Shown: positions 32,777 through 41,416, numbered from the stretch's first letter. The stretch is DNA of 64,000 nt from Chthonomonadaceae bacterium (GCA_015709495.1 CP054189.1:2480001-2544000), one strand, 5' to 3'. Notes: generated from the letters alone by a model not told the origin. A program made the numbers and translations.

Positions 32777-33972
32777 GCCTACGTGACGACTTGAAAGCCT
32801 ACATCGACGGCGAACTCAGCGCGGATCGCGCGGAAGAGGTGCGACGGGCCATCGACGCGGACCCCCAACTTCAAAAGGAGGTTGAACAATTGAGATTCCT
32901 TGGTCTTGAGATTCGAAGGCTCGCAGCGGAACCGGCGGTAAACGGCCGTGAAGCGGCCCTTGCTGCAGTTCGCCGAAGTTCGCGCCCTTGGTGGCATCCC
33001 TTCAGCCCCGCGGGACGGTTCGCCTATGCTGGGGCGTTGCTCGTCTTGCTCCTGGGCTTTGCGCTCATGCAGCGCCCCCTACGCAGTCAGTTCTTGGCTG
33101 CCACGGTCGCCTCCGAGAGCGCTTTCATGGATGCCGGCGCCGAAAGCGCGAAGATGGAGTCGGGGGGAATGGCCGGCAGGATGCCTGCTGAAGCTCCGGC
33201 GGACCAGGCGCCTGCAGCCAACACTCCGTATTCAAAGGGCCTCGTGTCCGGAAAGAGTCGTTCGGGAGCTGGGACTAGCTCGGCGACCCCCCCCGAACTC
33301 CCCGATTTGGAGCGGCGTGTGATCCAGACGGGCTCGCTTTCGCTGCGTGTAGAGAACCTGCAAGCCGCGCTGGAACAGGCGGAAGCGATCGCCAATGCCC
33401 TCGGCGGGTATGTCGAAAACCAGAACGACAGCGGTTCGCAAACGCAGTTGCCCCGAGGCAATATGACGCTGCGCGTGAAGTCCGTTCACTTCAGCGACGC
33501 CATGAACCAGCTTCGAGCGCTCGGGGAGAAACTCAGCGAGAGTACGAACCGTGAGGACATCACTCGGCAATACGCCGACATCGAAGGCCGATTGCGGGCG
33601 CTTCGGGCCGAAGAAGAGAGCTACGTGACGATGCTCCGCGCCGCCAAGAAGGTCGGCGAACTGCTGGAGATCAAAGAGCGCCTCGGATACGTTCGGCAAG
33701 AACTGGAGAGCTTCGAGTCGCAGCGCCGGGCGCTCGCCAACCTCTCGACCCTCTCGACGATCTCGCTTTCGATGGAGCAGCGAGTCAAGCCGGGGCAACC
33801 TGAAAAAGGGGAAGGCTGGGCAGAAGACACTTGGTCGTCGGCCCTCAACGCGCTGACTTCCGCGGGCCGTTTCCTCGGCAGACTCGTGATCTTCGTCTTC
33901 GTGTTCGCGCCAATCTGGCTTCCTCCCGTGCTGCTTTTCTGGTGGCTCGCCAAGAGAGCCAAGGCCGCCTGA
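32773..33972 (+). CDS. Membrane anti-sigma factor fused to DUF4349
   Basis: A 399-residue protein. Residues 1-60 form a zinc-less anti-sigma-like helical domain (LKAYIDGELSADRAEEVRRAIDADPQLQKEVEQL). A membrane helix follows near 80-97 (GALLVLLLGFALM). An Ala/Pro/Gly linker leads to a DUF4349 region at about 175-345 with a long coiled coil (QYADIEGRLRALRAEEESYVTMLRAAKKVGELLEIKERL). A second membrane helix near the C-terminus ends KRAKAA. The layout suggests envelope sensing linked to sigma release. The fusion of the two parts in one chain is the notable point. Confidence 0.85.
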   Translation: MSLRDDLKAYIDGELSADRAEEVRRAIDADPQLQKEVEQLRFLGLEIRRLAAEPAVNGREAALAAVRRSSRPWWHPFSPAGRFAYAGALLVLLLGFALMQRPLRSQFLAATVASESAFMDAGAESAKMESGGMAGRMPAEAPADQAPAANTPYSKGLVSGKSRSGAGTSSATPPELPDLERRVIQTGSLSLRVENLQAALEQAEAIANALGGYVENQNDSGSQTQLPRGNMTLRVKSVHFSDAMNQLRALGEKLSESTNREDITRQYADIEGRLRALRAEEESYVTMLRAAKKVGELLEIKERLGYVRQELESFESQRRALANLSTLSTISLSMEQRVKPGQPEKGEGWAEDTWSSALNALTSAGRFLGRLVIFVFVFAPIWLPPVLLFWWLAKRAKAA

Positions 33973-33975
33973 TAG

Positions 33976-34584
33976 CTACCCCTTCATGCCGATGGGTTGG
34001 ACGAGGGCTTGAATGCGGCCAAACGCAGAGACTACGCCGGGATCGAACTGGGTCCCGGCGCATCGCTGCAGTTCGGCCAGAGCCTCCTCGGGCATCCGCA
34101 ATTCCCGAAACGGCGAGGCCATCGTCATCACGTCGAAGGCTTCAGCGACTCCGATGATCCTCGAACCTAAAGGGATCTCGTCGCCCTGGAGGCCATCGGG
34201 GTAGCCGCCTCCGTCCCAATGCTCGTGGTGATGGCGTACCATGAGAGCCGCTTCCGCAAGCCACTCGATCCCTTCGAGCACGCGAATGGACAGCTCTGCA
34301 TGGAGCCTCAGCGCGACGATATCCTCGTCGGAGAGCCCGCCGGGTTTGACGAGTAGGTCCCGGTCGACAGCCACCTTGCCAATGTCGTGGAGCGCGGCGG
34401 CTCGCCGGATGTCCAGAAGTTCGGCTTCAGATACGCCCAATTCGTGCGCGGTGGCGACTGAATAGACGGCAACGCGCTCCGCGTGGTCGGCCTCTCCAGG
34501 ACAGTGGAGTTCGAGCGTTCGTTGCAAGGCTCGAATCAACTCGTTTTGCTGAATCCTCAGCGCGTCGGTTTCGTTCACTCCCAT
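33976..34584 (-). CDS. HD-GYP domain phosphohydrolase
   Basis: A 202-residue, single-domain protein. It has the HD pair in AALHDIGKVAVDRDLL, the RLHAELS histidine, HHHEHWDGGGYPDGL (the GYP signature) and GSRIIGVAEAFDVM. HD-GYP enzymes hydrolyse cyclic di-GMP to GMP, or cGAMP in some cases. There is no receiver or sensor domain. Its start overlaps selA's stop by 10 bases, so it is likely translated with selA, an odd partnership. A GGDEF protein at 46455-48230 is the only other cyclic di-GMP gene seen here. Confidence 0.88.
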   Translation of the reverse strand: MGVNETDALRIQQNELIRALQRTLELHCPGEADHAERVAVYSVATAHELGVSEAELLDIRRAAALHDIGKVAVDRDLLVKPGGLSDEDIVALRLHAELSIRVLEGIEWLAEAALMVRHHHEHWDGGGYPDGLQGDEIPLGSRIIGVAEAFDVMTMASPFRELRMPEEALAELQRCAGTQFDPGVVSAFGRIQALVQPIGMKG

Positions 34585-35942
34585 TCCTCCTTCGACTTCA
34601 GGACGCCTACAGCGGCCTCAACTTCCTCCGGCTCCAAGGTTCTTGGGTCGATCCACACTCGACCGCGTTCAATTCGGGTCAAAACCGAAGGTTCGCCTTG
34701 CCGTAGGCTCGTGGCAAGAGCGATCGGATCCCGGCTTGCCAAGCCTACGCGAACCGTCGCCACGCCTTCCCCTTCTCCGCAGCCGCCTCCGATTTCGGTG
34801 ATTCCTTCCTCGATGGCCGTTTCGACCCCTGCGGCGGACGCGATTCTCTCGGCGTACCCCCGGACGGTCTCCAGACTCCTCGCGAGGTAGGCGAGCGTAG
34901 GGAGTTCCAGGCTCCTTCCGGTCCAGTAGAGTCTGAGGGTCTCCGAGAGAGCTACGACGGTGAGCTTGTCGACCCGCGAGGCCCTTGCGGAGGGGTGCCT
35001 TGCGATCCGGTCGATGAGGGTCCCATCGCCGACCAGAAGCCCCGCTTGAGGACCCCCGAGCAGCTTGTCTCCGCTGAACGTAACGATGTGGGCGCCCGCT
35101 GCAAGGGCATCCTGCACTCGGTACCACTTCGGCGCTCCGAACTGAGAAGTATCGACCAGGCACCCGCTGCCGACGTCTTCGAGGAACACGATTCCCCGGC
35201 TCCGCGCGAGTTCGGCGAGTTCCTGGCTCGAAGGCGACTCGACAAAGCCAGTCATCTTGAAATTGGATCTGTGGCATCTTACGATTACGGCGGTCTCGGG
35301 GTTCATCGCCCTTTCGTAATCTGCCAGCCGCGTCTTGTTCGTACACCCGACTTCGACCAGGCGACACCCGCTCGCCTCGATCACTTCGGGCATACGGAAC
35401 GAACCTCCGATTTCGACCATCTCCCCCCGCGAGAGAAGCACTTCCTTCCCGGAGCCAAGAGCAGAGAGCGCGCAGTAGACCGCCGCAGCGCAGTTGTTGA
35501 CAACGAAGGAAGATTCGCCCCCGACCACCTTAGAGATCATCTCGCGCATCACCTCTTGACGGTCGCCCCGCGAGCCGGTGGTGAGATCGACTTCCAGCGC
35601 CAGATGACCCTCTGCGGCCCCGGCCAGGGCCTTCGCAACGGAAGGAGCGAGCCTGGCCCTTCCGAGGCCCGTGTGCAAGATCACCCCGGAGGCATTGAGT
35701 ACGGTACGGACTCGCGGACCCGTCAGCCGCTCCGCATGAGCCCGGGCCGCCCTTTCCACTTCCTCACGTGAAGGCGACGGTCCCTGAGACGCGGCTCGAC
35801 GATAATCATCGATCGCCCGTCGCGCGGCTTCCGTGCGTACAGCCTCAGGGAATGCCGCCAAGAGTTCGCTCCGCTTGACGGAATCGACTTGAGGGGGTCG
35901 TCTCGATGCGTCCAAATGTCCTCCCAGGGTCTCGTTGCTCAA
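34575..35942 (-). CDS. selA: L-seryl-tRNA(Sec) selenium transferase
   Basis: SelA is a PLP enzyme that converts Ser-tRNA(Sec) to Sec-tRNA(Sec) with selenophosphate. The 455-residue protein has the N-terminal RTVLNASGVILHTGLGRA, the NNCAAAVYCALSAL region, CTNKTRLADYERA, and the PLP lysine in FSGDKLLGGPQAG. The start used is TTG 35942 with no obvious Shine-Dalgarno, so the N-terminus is approximate. selB, selD and the Sec tRNA are not in the window. It is coupled to the downstream HD-GYP gene. Confidence 0.92.
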   Translation of the reverse strand: MSNETLGGHLDASRRPPQVDSVKRSELLAAFPEAVRTEAARRAIDDYRRAASQGPSPSREEVERAARAHAERLTGPRVRTVLNASGVILHTGLGRARLAPSVAKALAGAAEGHLALEVDLTTGSRGDRQEVMREMISKVVGGESSFVVNNCAAAVYCALSALGSGKEVLLSRGEMVEIGGSFRMPEVIEASGCRLVEVGCTNKTRLADYERAMNPETAVIVRCHRSNFKMTGFVESPSSQELAELARSRGIVFLEDVGSGCLVDTSQFGAPKWYRVQDALAAGAHIVTFSGDKLLGGPQAGLLVGDGTLIDRIARHPSARASRVDKLTVVALSETLRLYWTGRSLELPTLAYLARSLETVRGYAERIASAAGVETAIEEGITEIGGGCGEGEGVATVRVGLASRDPIALATSLRQGEPSVLTRIERGRVWIDPRTLEPEEVEAAVGVLKSKEEWE

Positions 35943-35967
35943 TTTCGCTTCAATGCGCCAGATAAGA

Positions 35968-36645
35968 ATGTATCATGTTTCCGTGCATACATCGCCGCCG
36001 CCCTTTACACCGCCCGCACCGGCTCAGCCTAAAAAGAGCCGCACCGGGTTGATTATCGGCATCACGATCATCGCCGTTGTCGGCGGTTGTGTGCTGATGG
36101 TCGGCCTGATGGCCTACATGTTCACCGGATTCTGGGGCAAGATGACGCCGTCGATCGGGTGCGCGATCGCCTTTGAAGGCGCGCGAGATGCCCTTCTCGA
36201 GTACGCCGCTGAGCATGACGGCGCCCTCCCCAACGCCGAATCGTGGCAAGACGACATCCGGGAGTTGATGAGAAGGCGTCTGAAAGAGGAAGCGGACGTC
36301 CCGTTCGACCTGAAGATCATGGACCCGGACGGAGATTGGGGCTGCTTCAAGGACGATGGAAAGAGCATGACCGGAATGGCCTTCAATTCGGCCCTTTCCG
36401 GCAAGAAGCTGGCGGAGATTTCCGAGCCTGCGACGATCTACTTGGTGTTCGAGATCGAAAGCCCGCGCCCCAACGCTCACGAAGAGTATAAGGCGCGCGA
36501 CAACGCGACTTCGCCCAAATTCATGGGCACGCCTCGGGGATGGATCAAGGTGCCGGTCAAAGGCGAGGGCGATTTCGGCGCTCTAAGCGAAAACGAGGGC
36601 CCTTTCCGAAACTCCCGACAGCAGCAGGATTTGGGCTCAGAATGA
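35968..36645 (+). CDS. Membrane-anchored hypothetical protein
   Basis: A protein of about 225 residues. A Pro-rich cytoplasmic N-terminus (SPPPFTPPAPAQPKKSR) precedes one strong membrane helix (GLIIGITIIAVVGGCVLMVGLMAYMF). The exported part begins FEGARDALLEYAAEHDGALPNAESWQDDI, a pattern common in DUF1559- or pilin-like secreted domains of bacteria. No family was assigned. The start is uncertain: ATG 35953, ATG 35968 or GTG 35983 are all in frame, and TATCAT just after 35970 could be a -10 box favouring the GTG. Confidence 0.65.
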   Translation: MYHVSVHTSPPPFTPPAPAQPKKSRTGLIIGITIIAVVGGCVLMVGLMAYMFTGFWGKMTPSIGCAIAFEGARDALLEYAAEHDGALPNAESWQDDIRELMRRRLKEEADVPFDLKIMDPDGDWGCFKDDGKSMTGMAFNSALSGKKLAEISEPATIYLVFEIESPRPNAHEEYKARDNATSPKFMGTPRGWIKVPVKGEGDFGALSENEGPFRNSRQQQDLGSE

Positions 36646-36711
36646 ACCGTCGAGAGCAGGATGCGTCCCTGCTTGCGTATACTAGAGTGCGACGGTAAGG
36701 AACCCTCCGAT

Positions 36712-36942
36712 ATGACTCACACCTTCACATTGGCATTTCTGCAGGGCCAGGAACTGTGGATCGTCTTGCTCGTCATCCTCGTTCTCTTCGGCGGCAAGAA
36801 GATTCCTGAACTGATGCGGGGCGTCGGCAAAGGGGTTGGCGAACTGCAAAAGGGCCTGGACGAAGGCAAACGCTCGGTCGACTACTCCGCGAAGTCCGAA
36901 CCCGCGGACCCAGCTTCAAAGACCGACGACGACTCCAAGTAG
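36712..36942 (+). CDS. tatA: Twin-arginine translocase subunit TatA
   Basis: A 76-residue protein with the TatA layout: short membrane helix (LWIVLLVILVLFG), the FGGKKIPELMRGVGKG hinge and amphipathic helix, then a polar acidic tail. TatA oligomers form the channel for folded proteins. A TATACT at 36678-36683 may be the -10 box. tatC is not nearby; instead the gene is followed 6 bases later by a hypothetical and then the PqqD/FtsX/ABC genes. The window has at least one Tat substrate, the molybdenum hydroxylase large subunit. Confidence 0.93.
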   Translation: MTHTFTLAFLQGQELWIVLLVILVLFGGKKIPELMRGVGKGVGELQKGLDEGKRSVDYSAKSEPADPASKTDDDSK

Positions 36943-36948
36943 CCGCGC

Positions 36949-37767
36949 GTGGCCGCCGACGAGCGCCGCGAGGTCTTTGGCTGGCAGGGATTTCGGTTTG
37001 ACCACCCGGCGGACTGGGCGCCAGTCGTGTTGATCGGCACCGCCAAATCGGGCCGCGTTAGGTTCGACGCCAAAGACTCGCTTTCGATCCAAGTGCGCTG
37101 GAAAGCCTCCCCTCACCCCCCGGATGGCGAATCCGCACTTCGCGCCTACCTCAAAAACCTTCACCGCGATGCCGCCCGCGCGAGAACGCCCTTCTCGAGC
37201 AACGTGCAGCAGGACGGCGCGGCATGGCGCTACTCATGGTCATCGAAGTTGCACGCCCTCGGAATCTACTGGTTTGCCCCCGAACTGAAGCGGACGTTCC
37301 TCGTTGAAGCCGTGGGAACCTCGAAGAACCCACCGAAGAAGGCCCTCGAAGCCGCTTGGGAGCGCTTCGAATTGAGCCCAGGCGACGCTTGGTTGTGGTC
37401 CCTCTACGGACTCGCCTTGAAGCTCCCGGCCGGGTTTCAGCTTGTGCAGCCTACTCTTCGGGCGGGCCGCACAACCCTCGAGTTCCGAGCCCGTGGCGCA
37501 AGGCTCGTCGCTGAGCGTTGGGGGTTTGGCCGTCAACTGGTGGAAAAACACGGACTGGCGGAGTGGGCCGCTTCCCTCCACAGGCTCCCACAGGGCTCCG
37601 GAACCACCGACGGCCCAAGGTTCCATTGGAAGGGGGAGAGAAGGATCGGGTGGTTCCCTTCCCGAACCGTACTCGTGCGCTATGATGAGGAGCGGAACCA
37701 CCTTACGTCGGTGGTTTGCGACTTTCGCAGCAAGGATTTGGAGCCGCAATGGGATTGGTTCGCCTGA
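36949..37767 (+). CDS. Hypothetical cytoplasmic protein upstream of the PqqD gene
   Basis: A 272-residue protein from GTG 36949, with no signal peptide or membrane helix. It has an internal two-part look: WQGFRFDHPADWAPVVL and later ALKLPAGFQLVQPTLRAGRTTLEFR each start a beta-rich segment of about 130 residues. No known family was recognised. It overlaps the PqqD-like gene by 19 bases, so the two are likely translated together and may act together. Trp content is high. Confidence 0.7.
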   Translation: MAADERREVFGWQGFRFDHPADWAPVVLIGTAKSGRVRFDAKDSLSIQVRWKASPHPPDGESALRAYLKNLHRDAARARTPFSSNVQQDGAAWRYSWSSKLHALGIYWFAPELKRTFLVEAVGTSKNPPKKALEAAWERFELSPGDAWLWSLYGLALKLPAGFQLVQPTLRAGRTTLEFRARGARLVAERWGFGRQLVEKHGLAEWAASLHRLPQGSGTTDGPRFHWKGERRIGWFPSRTVLVRYDEERNHLTSVVCDFRSKDLEPQWDWFA

Positions 37768-38147
37768 TCGGAAGCTTTTTGGGGGACCGCAGGGGCCCTT
37801 CGATCGAGGAATTGAGAAAGTCGGTACCGCTTCGGTCTGCCCACGCCTCAGAACGCGATTGCGAAAACGGCGGCGTCGAACTCGCCCTTCCCCTCGACCA
37901 GTTCCGAGCCTACCGTTGGGTTCCTCGGGGGCTGTCGCCTCAAGGCGAGAAGAGGTTCGAGCTCGAGTCCGTGGGCGCTACCGTTTGGCGTCTGTGCGAC
38001 GGGCGGCACACGTTCGACGCGATCGCACGGCAGCTTGTCTCGAAGTTCGGAATGAACCGGCTCGAAGCGGAGGCCTCATTGGCAGCGTTCTTACAGATGT
38101 TGGGCAAGCGCGGGCTTGTGGAATTGAAAGTCAAGAAGAAGCAATGA
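37749..38147 (+). CDS. PqqD-like peptide-recognition (RRE) domain protein
   Basis: A 132-residue protein. The C-terminal half carries the PqqD winged-helix pattern: WVPRGLSPQGEKRFELESVGATVWRLCDGRHTFDAIARQLVSKFG, then ASLAAFLQMLGKRGLVEL. The N-terminal 45 residues are extra. PqqD domains bind leader peptides of ribosomally made, modified peptides, but stand-alone copies also occur with unknown roles. The ATG overlaps the preceding gene and the stop overlaps the FtsX gene by 4 bases. No radical SAM enzyme or peptide precursor was found beside it. Confidence 0.8.
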   Translation: MGLVRLIGSFLGDRRGPSIEELRKSVPLRSAHASERDCENGGVELALPLDQFRAYRWVPRGLSPQGEKRFELESVGATVWRLCDGRHTFDAIARQLVSKFGMNRLEAEASLAAFLQMLGKRGLVELKVKKKQ

Positions 38148-38725
38148 AACCCACGCAGCGACGAGTTTCCTCAGATTGGAGCATCGCATGGCGTCAAGCG
38201 TTCGCCAGCCTTCGCGTGCGGCTCCTCAGGCAAACGCTCACAACCCTTGGCATCGGCGCGGGTTCGGCATACCTCGCGGCGGCGCTCGTTATTCGATCGG
38301 TCGAAGTCGCCAAGCCGACAGTGGACGCCGTCACGTTGGCTCGGGTCGATTGGCAAGCTGCAGCGGCGGCCGCGCTGTGCTTGTTGGGCGTTTCGAACTC
38401 CATGTTCATCGCCGTAACGGAGAGGTTCCGCGAGATCGGGACCTTCAAGTGCTTGGGCGCGACGGACGGCTTCATCGTGGCGGTGTTCTTTTTTGAGGGA
38501 CTCTTCATGGGGCTGTTGGGGTCCGTCGTCGGGGCAACCCTGGGCGCAGGGGGTTCGGCCTTCGTTTTGAGTTGGGGCGGCTCCGAACTAATGGCGAGTT
38601 GGGTGCTGTCTGCGGTCGCGTTGGGTTCGACCGCGGGCACGGGATTGACGCTGATCGCTGCTCTCACCCCGGCAATCGTGGCCGCTCGAATGCCCGCGGT
38701 AGCTGCGTTGAGGACGGAGATTTGA
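38144..38725 (+). CDS. Miniature FtsX-type ABC permease
   Basis: A 193-residue protein with four membrane helices in the MacB/LolC/FtsX arrangement: helix 1 near 30-50, then ALCLLGVSNSMFIAVTERFREIGTFKCLGAT, the FFEGLFMGLLGSVVG helix and a last helix ending [12 protein letters not shown]. The ERFREIGTFKCLGA and AALR motifs are those that contact the ATPase. The extracytoplasmic domain of about 200 residues between helices 1 and 2 is missing and replaced by a short loop. Overlaps: ATGA with PqqD upstream and TTGA with the ATPase downstream. Confidence 0.85.
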   Translation: MKPTQRRVSSDWSIAWRQAFASLRVRLLRQTLTTLGIGAGSAYLAAALVIRSVEVAKPTVDAVTLARVDWQAAAAAALCLLGVSNSMFIAVTERFREIGTFKCLGATDGFIVAVFFFEGLFMGLLGSVVGATLGAGGSAFVLSWGGSELMASWVLSAVALGSTAGTGLTLIAALTPAIVAARMPAVAALRTEI

Positions 38726-39459
38726 CCTCGAGCGCCATCGTACGGACGCTCGATCTCGTTCGCACCTATGGCGAGGGGTCGACGGCCGTTCATGCGGTGA
38801 ACGGCATCTCGTGTCAGGTCGAGGCGGGCCAGTACGTCTCGATCATGGGACCCTCAGGTTCGGGCAAGAGCACGCTTTTCAATCTAATCGGCGGTCTCGA
38901 CAAACCCACCAGCGGGAGCGTGTTCATCAACTCGATGGACATCGCACAGCTCGACGCCCGCGAACTCGCGTTCTTGCGTTGCCATACCATCGGCTATGTC
39001 TTCCAGACTTTCAACCTGATCGCCGTTCGCACCGCCCTCGAAAACGTCGTCCTGCCGATGCTGTTCGCGGGAACGCAATCGGAAGAGGCTGAGGAACGCG
39101 GGATGGATTTGTTGGGGTTGGTCGGTCTCGATGAGAGGTTCAACCACCGTCCTAACGAGCTTTCGGGCGGGCAGCAGCAACGGGTCGCCATCGCGCGCGC
39201 GCTCGCCAACAGCCCTTCGATCGTCCTTGCCGACGAACCCACCGGGAACCTCGACCTCAGCACAGGGCAAGAGATAATCACTCTGTTGAAGAAGCTCAAT
39301 CAGGAGCAGGGGGTCACGGTCATCTCAGCGACGCACGATCTCAAGATGATCGACGTATCCGACCGGGTGTTCCACATCAGGGACGGCCAACTGCAACTCG
39401 TTGAGTCGCGCGAGGAGATTCAGCTCACGATCGGCTCGCTGGGCCGAACCGACGAGTAG
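38722..39459 (+). CDS. ABC transporter ATPase, LolD/MacB type
   Basis: A 245-residue ATPase with Walker [11 protein letters not shown]-loop YVFQTFNLI, signature LSGGQQQR, Walker [12 protein letters not shown] and the switch His in ISATHD. It is closest to the LolD/MacB/FtsE subclass that works with FtsX permeases. TTG 38722 overlaps the permease stop and has GGAG just upstream; the frame is open further back but only in antisense-like sequence. It ends the operon, 9 bases before the stop of the convergent small gene. Confidence 0.93.
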   Translation: MTSSAIVRTLDLVRTYGEGSTAVHAVNGISCQVEAGQYVSIMGPSGSGKSTLFNLIGGLDKPTSGSVFINSMDIAQLDARELAFLRCHTIGYVFQTFNLIAVRTALENVVLPMLFAGTQSEEAEERGMDLLGLVGLDERFNHRPNELSGGQQQRVAIARALANSPSIVLADEPTGNLDLSTGQEIITLLKKLNQEQGVTVISATHDLKMIDVSDRVFHIRDGQLQLVESREEIQLTIGSLGRTDE

Positions 39460-39468
39460 TTCTTAGCC

Positions 39469-39786
39469 CTACCGAACGTAATGGATTTTCGGCTGATCCA
39501 TCCGGTCGAGAAGCATCAGCGCGACGACGGGAAACGGCCGCGCCTTTGCCACCTCGCGGGCTTCGTCGAACGTGAGTTCCACGACGGTCATCCCGCTGAG
39601 ATCGATCCATTCGGTGAACCGAATCGCCGCCGCTTCGCTGCTAAAGCAGGCAAGGCCGTGGATGCCCAGATGGCAATAGCATCCGTACTTGCCCGAAGCG
39701 CTGTGATAAGACACATAGACGACGTCCGGGAACTCGCTGTCCAATCCAAGGATCGGTTTCGATAGGGTTTCGACCATAGCGGACAT
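39469..39786 (-). CDS. Small hypothetical protein
   Basis: A 105-residue protein without signal or membrane helix. It has a central YVSYHSASGKYGCYCHLGIHGLACFSSEAAAIRFTEW with three Cys and three His that could bind metal, then VVELTFDEAREVAKARPFPVVALMLLD. The second half reads like a small alpha/beta domain as in cyanobacterial DUF3110-type proteins, but the match is weak. Starts at 39786 or 39777 (MVETL) are possible. It is isolated between the ABC operon and tRNA-Arg. Confidence 0.55.
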   Translation of the reverse strand: MSAMVETLSKPILGLDSEFPDVVYVSYHSASGKYGCYCHLGIHGLACFSSEAAAIRFTEWIDLSGMTVVELTFDEAREVAKARPFPVVALMLLDRMDQPKIHYVR

Positions 39787-39913
39787 TCTTGAGTTTCGGC
39801 AGGGCGAAGGGTCATTTGTAGACCCTTTGCTTTCTCGTTGTCAGTCATACCCGAACCTGGACGGAATCGCAACTGGTGGTCCTACAGGATCGGGCGCCCT
39901 AGGCGAGGGGAGT

Positions 39914-39934
39914 CTGGTAGAATTCCATGCCCGC
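39914..39934 (+). promoter_or_regulatory. tRNA-Arg(UCG) promoter -10 block
   Basis: TAGAAT at 39918-39923 lies 11 bases before the tRNA. The 21-base block matches the one before tRNA-Arg(GCG) at 19 positions. No clear -35 was found. Confidence 0.6.
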
Positions 39935-40010
39935 GCGGGCGTAGCTCAACGGATAGAGCATCAGTCTTCGGAACTGAGGGTTGGGGGTTCGAGTCCCTCC
40001 GCCCGCGCCA
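39935..40010 (+). tRNA. tRNA-Arg, anticodon UCG
   Basis: A 76-base cloverleaf with encoded CCA. The acceptor GCGGGCG (39935-39941) pairs with CGCCCGC (40000-40006), the D-stem is GCTC/GAGC, the anticodon stem is TCAGT/ACTGA with loop CTTCGGA, and the T-loop is TTCGAGT. The anticodon TCG reads CGA. It resembles the first tRNA-Arg in the D-arm, variable loop and leader, so the two probably arose by duplication. Confidence 0.96.
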
Positions 40011-40181
40011 GAGTTCTTTCCCAACTTCACTTTTTCAGGTTCCTTTGAAGCTATTGAGGCTCGGATTCCGTCCCTTCATGTATCCGCGACTGCGCTTCTC
40101 AGGTATTTTTGCCAGAATAGTAAGGTCGCGCGCGTCTGAGCTTGGATGCTTGGGCGCGACAAAGGAACCGAGGTGAACGAT

Positions 40182-41396
40182 ATGCGTTGTTATTCGGCCA
40201 AATGGATTGGGGTCTTGGCCTCTTTGGGAGTCGCTTGCCCCTTCGTCGAAGGAGCTTCCATGGCGGACGTGGTGTCCGCAGTGGGTTCGGCGAGGGCTGC
40301 GGTCGAGAAGGAAGCGAGCGCGGAGCCTCCTACGCGCCTCTCCGTCAATTCCAAGCAAGACGAAGACCCGATGTTCAAGAATTGGGAGTCCAGCGGCACG
40401 CTCGATTTCTATTATCAATACAACGACAATGAGTCCTACCGAGGGCACAGCGTCAACGGCCGCCTGTTCGACTCGCGGAACCAAGAACTCCAGCACATGG
40501 CGTTCCTTCTGCACCTGAACATGGTCCCGACGCCGAAGAACCCGTTTGGGTTGAACTTCACGATTTGGAGCGGCGACGCCGCAGACAAGCATTTCGGGTT
40601 CGATTCGTCGAACGGAAAGCTGGCCAAGCATTTGCTCGAAGCGTTCATCACCTTCCCCACGGGCGGAGGCACGATCGACCTTGGCAAGTTCAAAGGTTTC
40701 TTGGGATATGAGGACACCGAGAACTTCAACAACGACAATTACAGCCGCGGCCTCCTCTTCACGATGGCCCAGCCAAGACACATGACCGGAATCCGCGGAA
40801 CGATTCCGCTCAACGACAGAATCGAGCTCACGGCGTTCGTGGTCAACGGTTGGAACGAAACCGACGACCCCAATGGAAGCAAGACTTTTGGCGGCGTTTT
40901 CAACGTCGATTGGAGCGAGCGGACGAAAGCCAAGCTGGCTTTGATCACTGGGCGTGAAGGCGGAACCTCTACGAACAACTCCGGGAGCTACAGCGGGCTT
41001 GGATTCGGGTCTGCCGGAAGCACACAGGTCGATTCTGCGATCTTCAACCTGCGCCATCAGGTCGACGACCGCACATCGCTTGGGTTCGAGGCACAGGGCC
41101 TAAGGGCGAAAACCCCGAACAAGGCCGACGCTTTTGGCGGGGGCGTGTACCTGAAGCATCAGTTCAACGATCAGGTCACATTGGCCTTTCGAGGAGAAAC
41201 CGTCGAAGTCGAGGTACCCGGTGACAAGGTTACGATCGATTCGCTGACCGGCACGATCGACTACCTGTGGGGCGCCAAAAACGTCGTTCGATTCGAAGCT
41301 CGGCACGATAGCTCGAACAAGGCGATGTTCTTGAGCAAGGGCCCGAAGGAGAAGACCCAAACGACGTTTACCGTTGCCTTTGGGTTCCGGTTCTGA
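40182..41396 (+). CDS. Outer-membrane beta-barrel porin-like protein
   Basis: A 404-residue protein with a signal peptide (WIGVLASLGVACPFVEGA). The mature part has a Gly/Asn/Asp/aromatic-rich alternation typical of a transmembrane barrel and ends TFTVAFGFRF with the terminal Phe recognised by the BAM complex. Segments such as LAKHLLEAFITFPTGGGTIDLGKFKGFLGYEDTENFNNDNYSRGLLF recall the BBP2/OmpL-like porins of diderms. ATG 40182 follows GAGGTGA. It is monocistronic, with a large hairpin downstream. It is direct evidence for an outer membrane. Confidence 0.85.
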   Translation: MRCYSAKWIGVLASLGVACPFVEGASMADVVSAVGSARAAVEKEASAEPPTRLSVNSKQDEDPMFKNWESSGTLDFYYQYNDNESYRGHSVNGRLFDSRNQELQHMAFLLHLNMVPTPKNPFGLNFTIWSGDAADKHFGFDSSNGKLAKHLLEAFITFPTGGGTIDLGKFKGFLGYEDTENFNNDNYSRGLLFTMAQPRHMTGIRGTIPLNDRIELTAFVVNGWNETDDPNGSKTFGGVFNVDWSERTKAKLALITGREGGTSTNNSGSYSGLGFGSAGSTQVDSAIFNLRHQVDDRTSLGFEAQGLRAKTPNKADAFGGGVYLKHQFNDQVTLAFRGETVEVEVPGDKVTIDSLTGTIDYLWGAKNVVRFEARHDSSNKAMFLSKGPKEKTQTTFTVAFGFRF

Positions 41397-41416
41397 CGAT
41401 CCGCAGGGTCCATTTC

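Noticed and set aside
34575-35942. Selenocysteine insertion sites (in-frame TGA) near selA
   Set aside because: No neighbouring reading frame was seen to continue through a TGA with conserved sequence on both sides.
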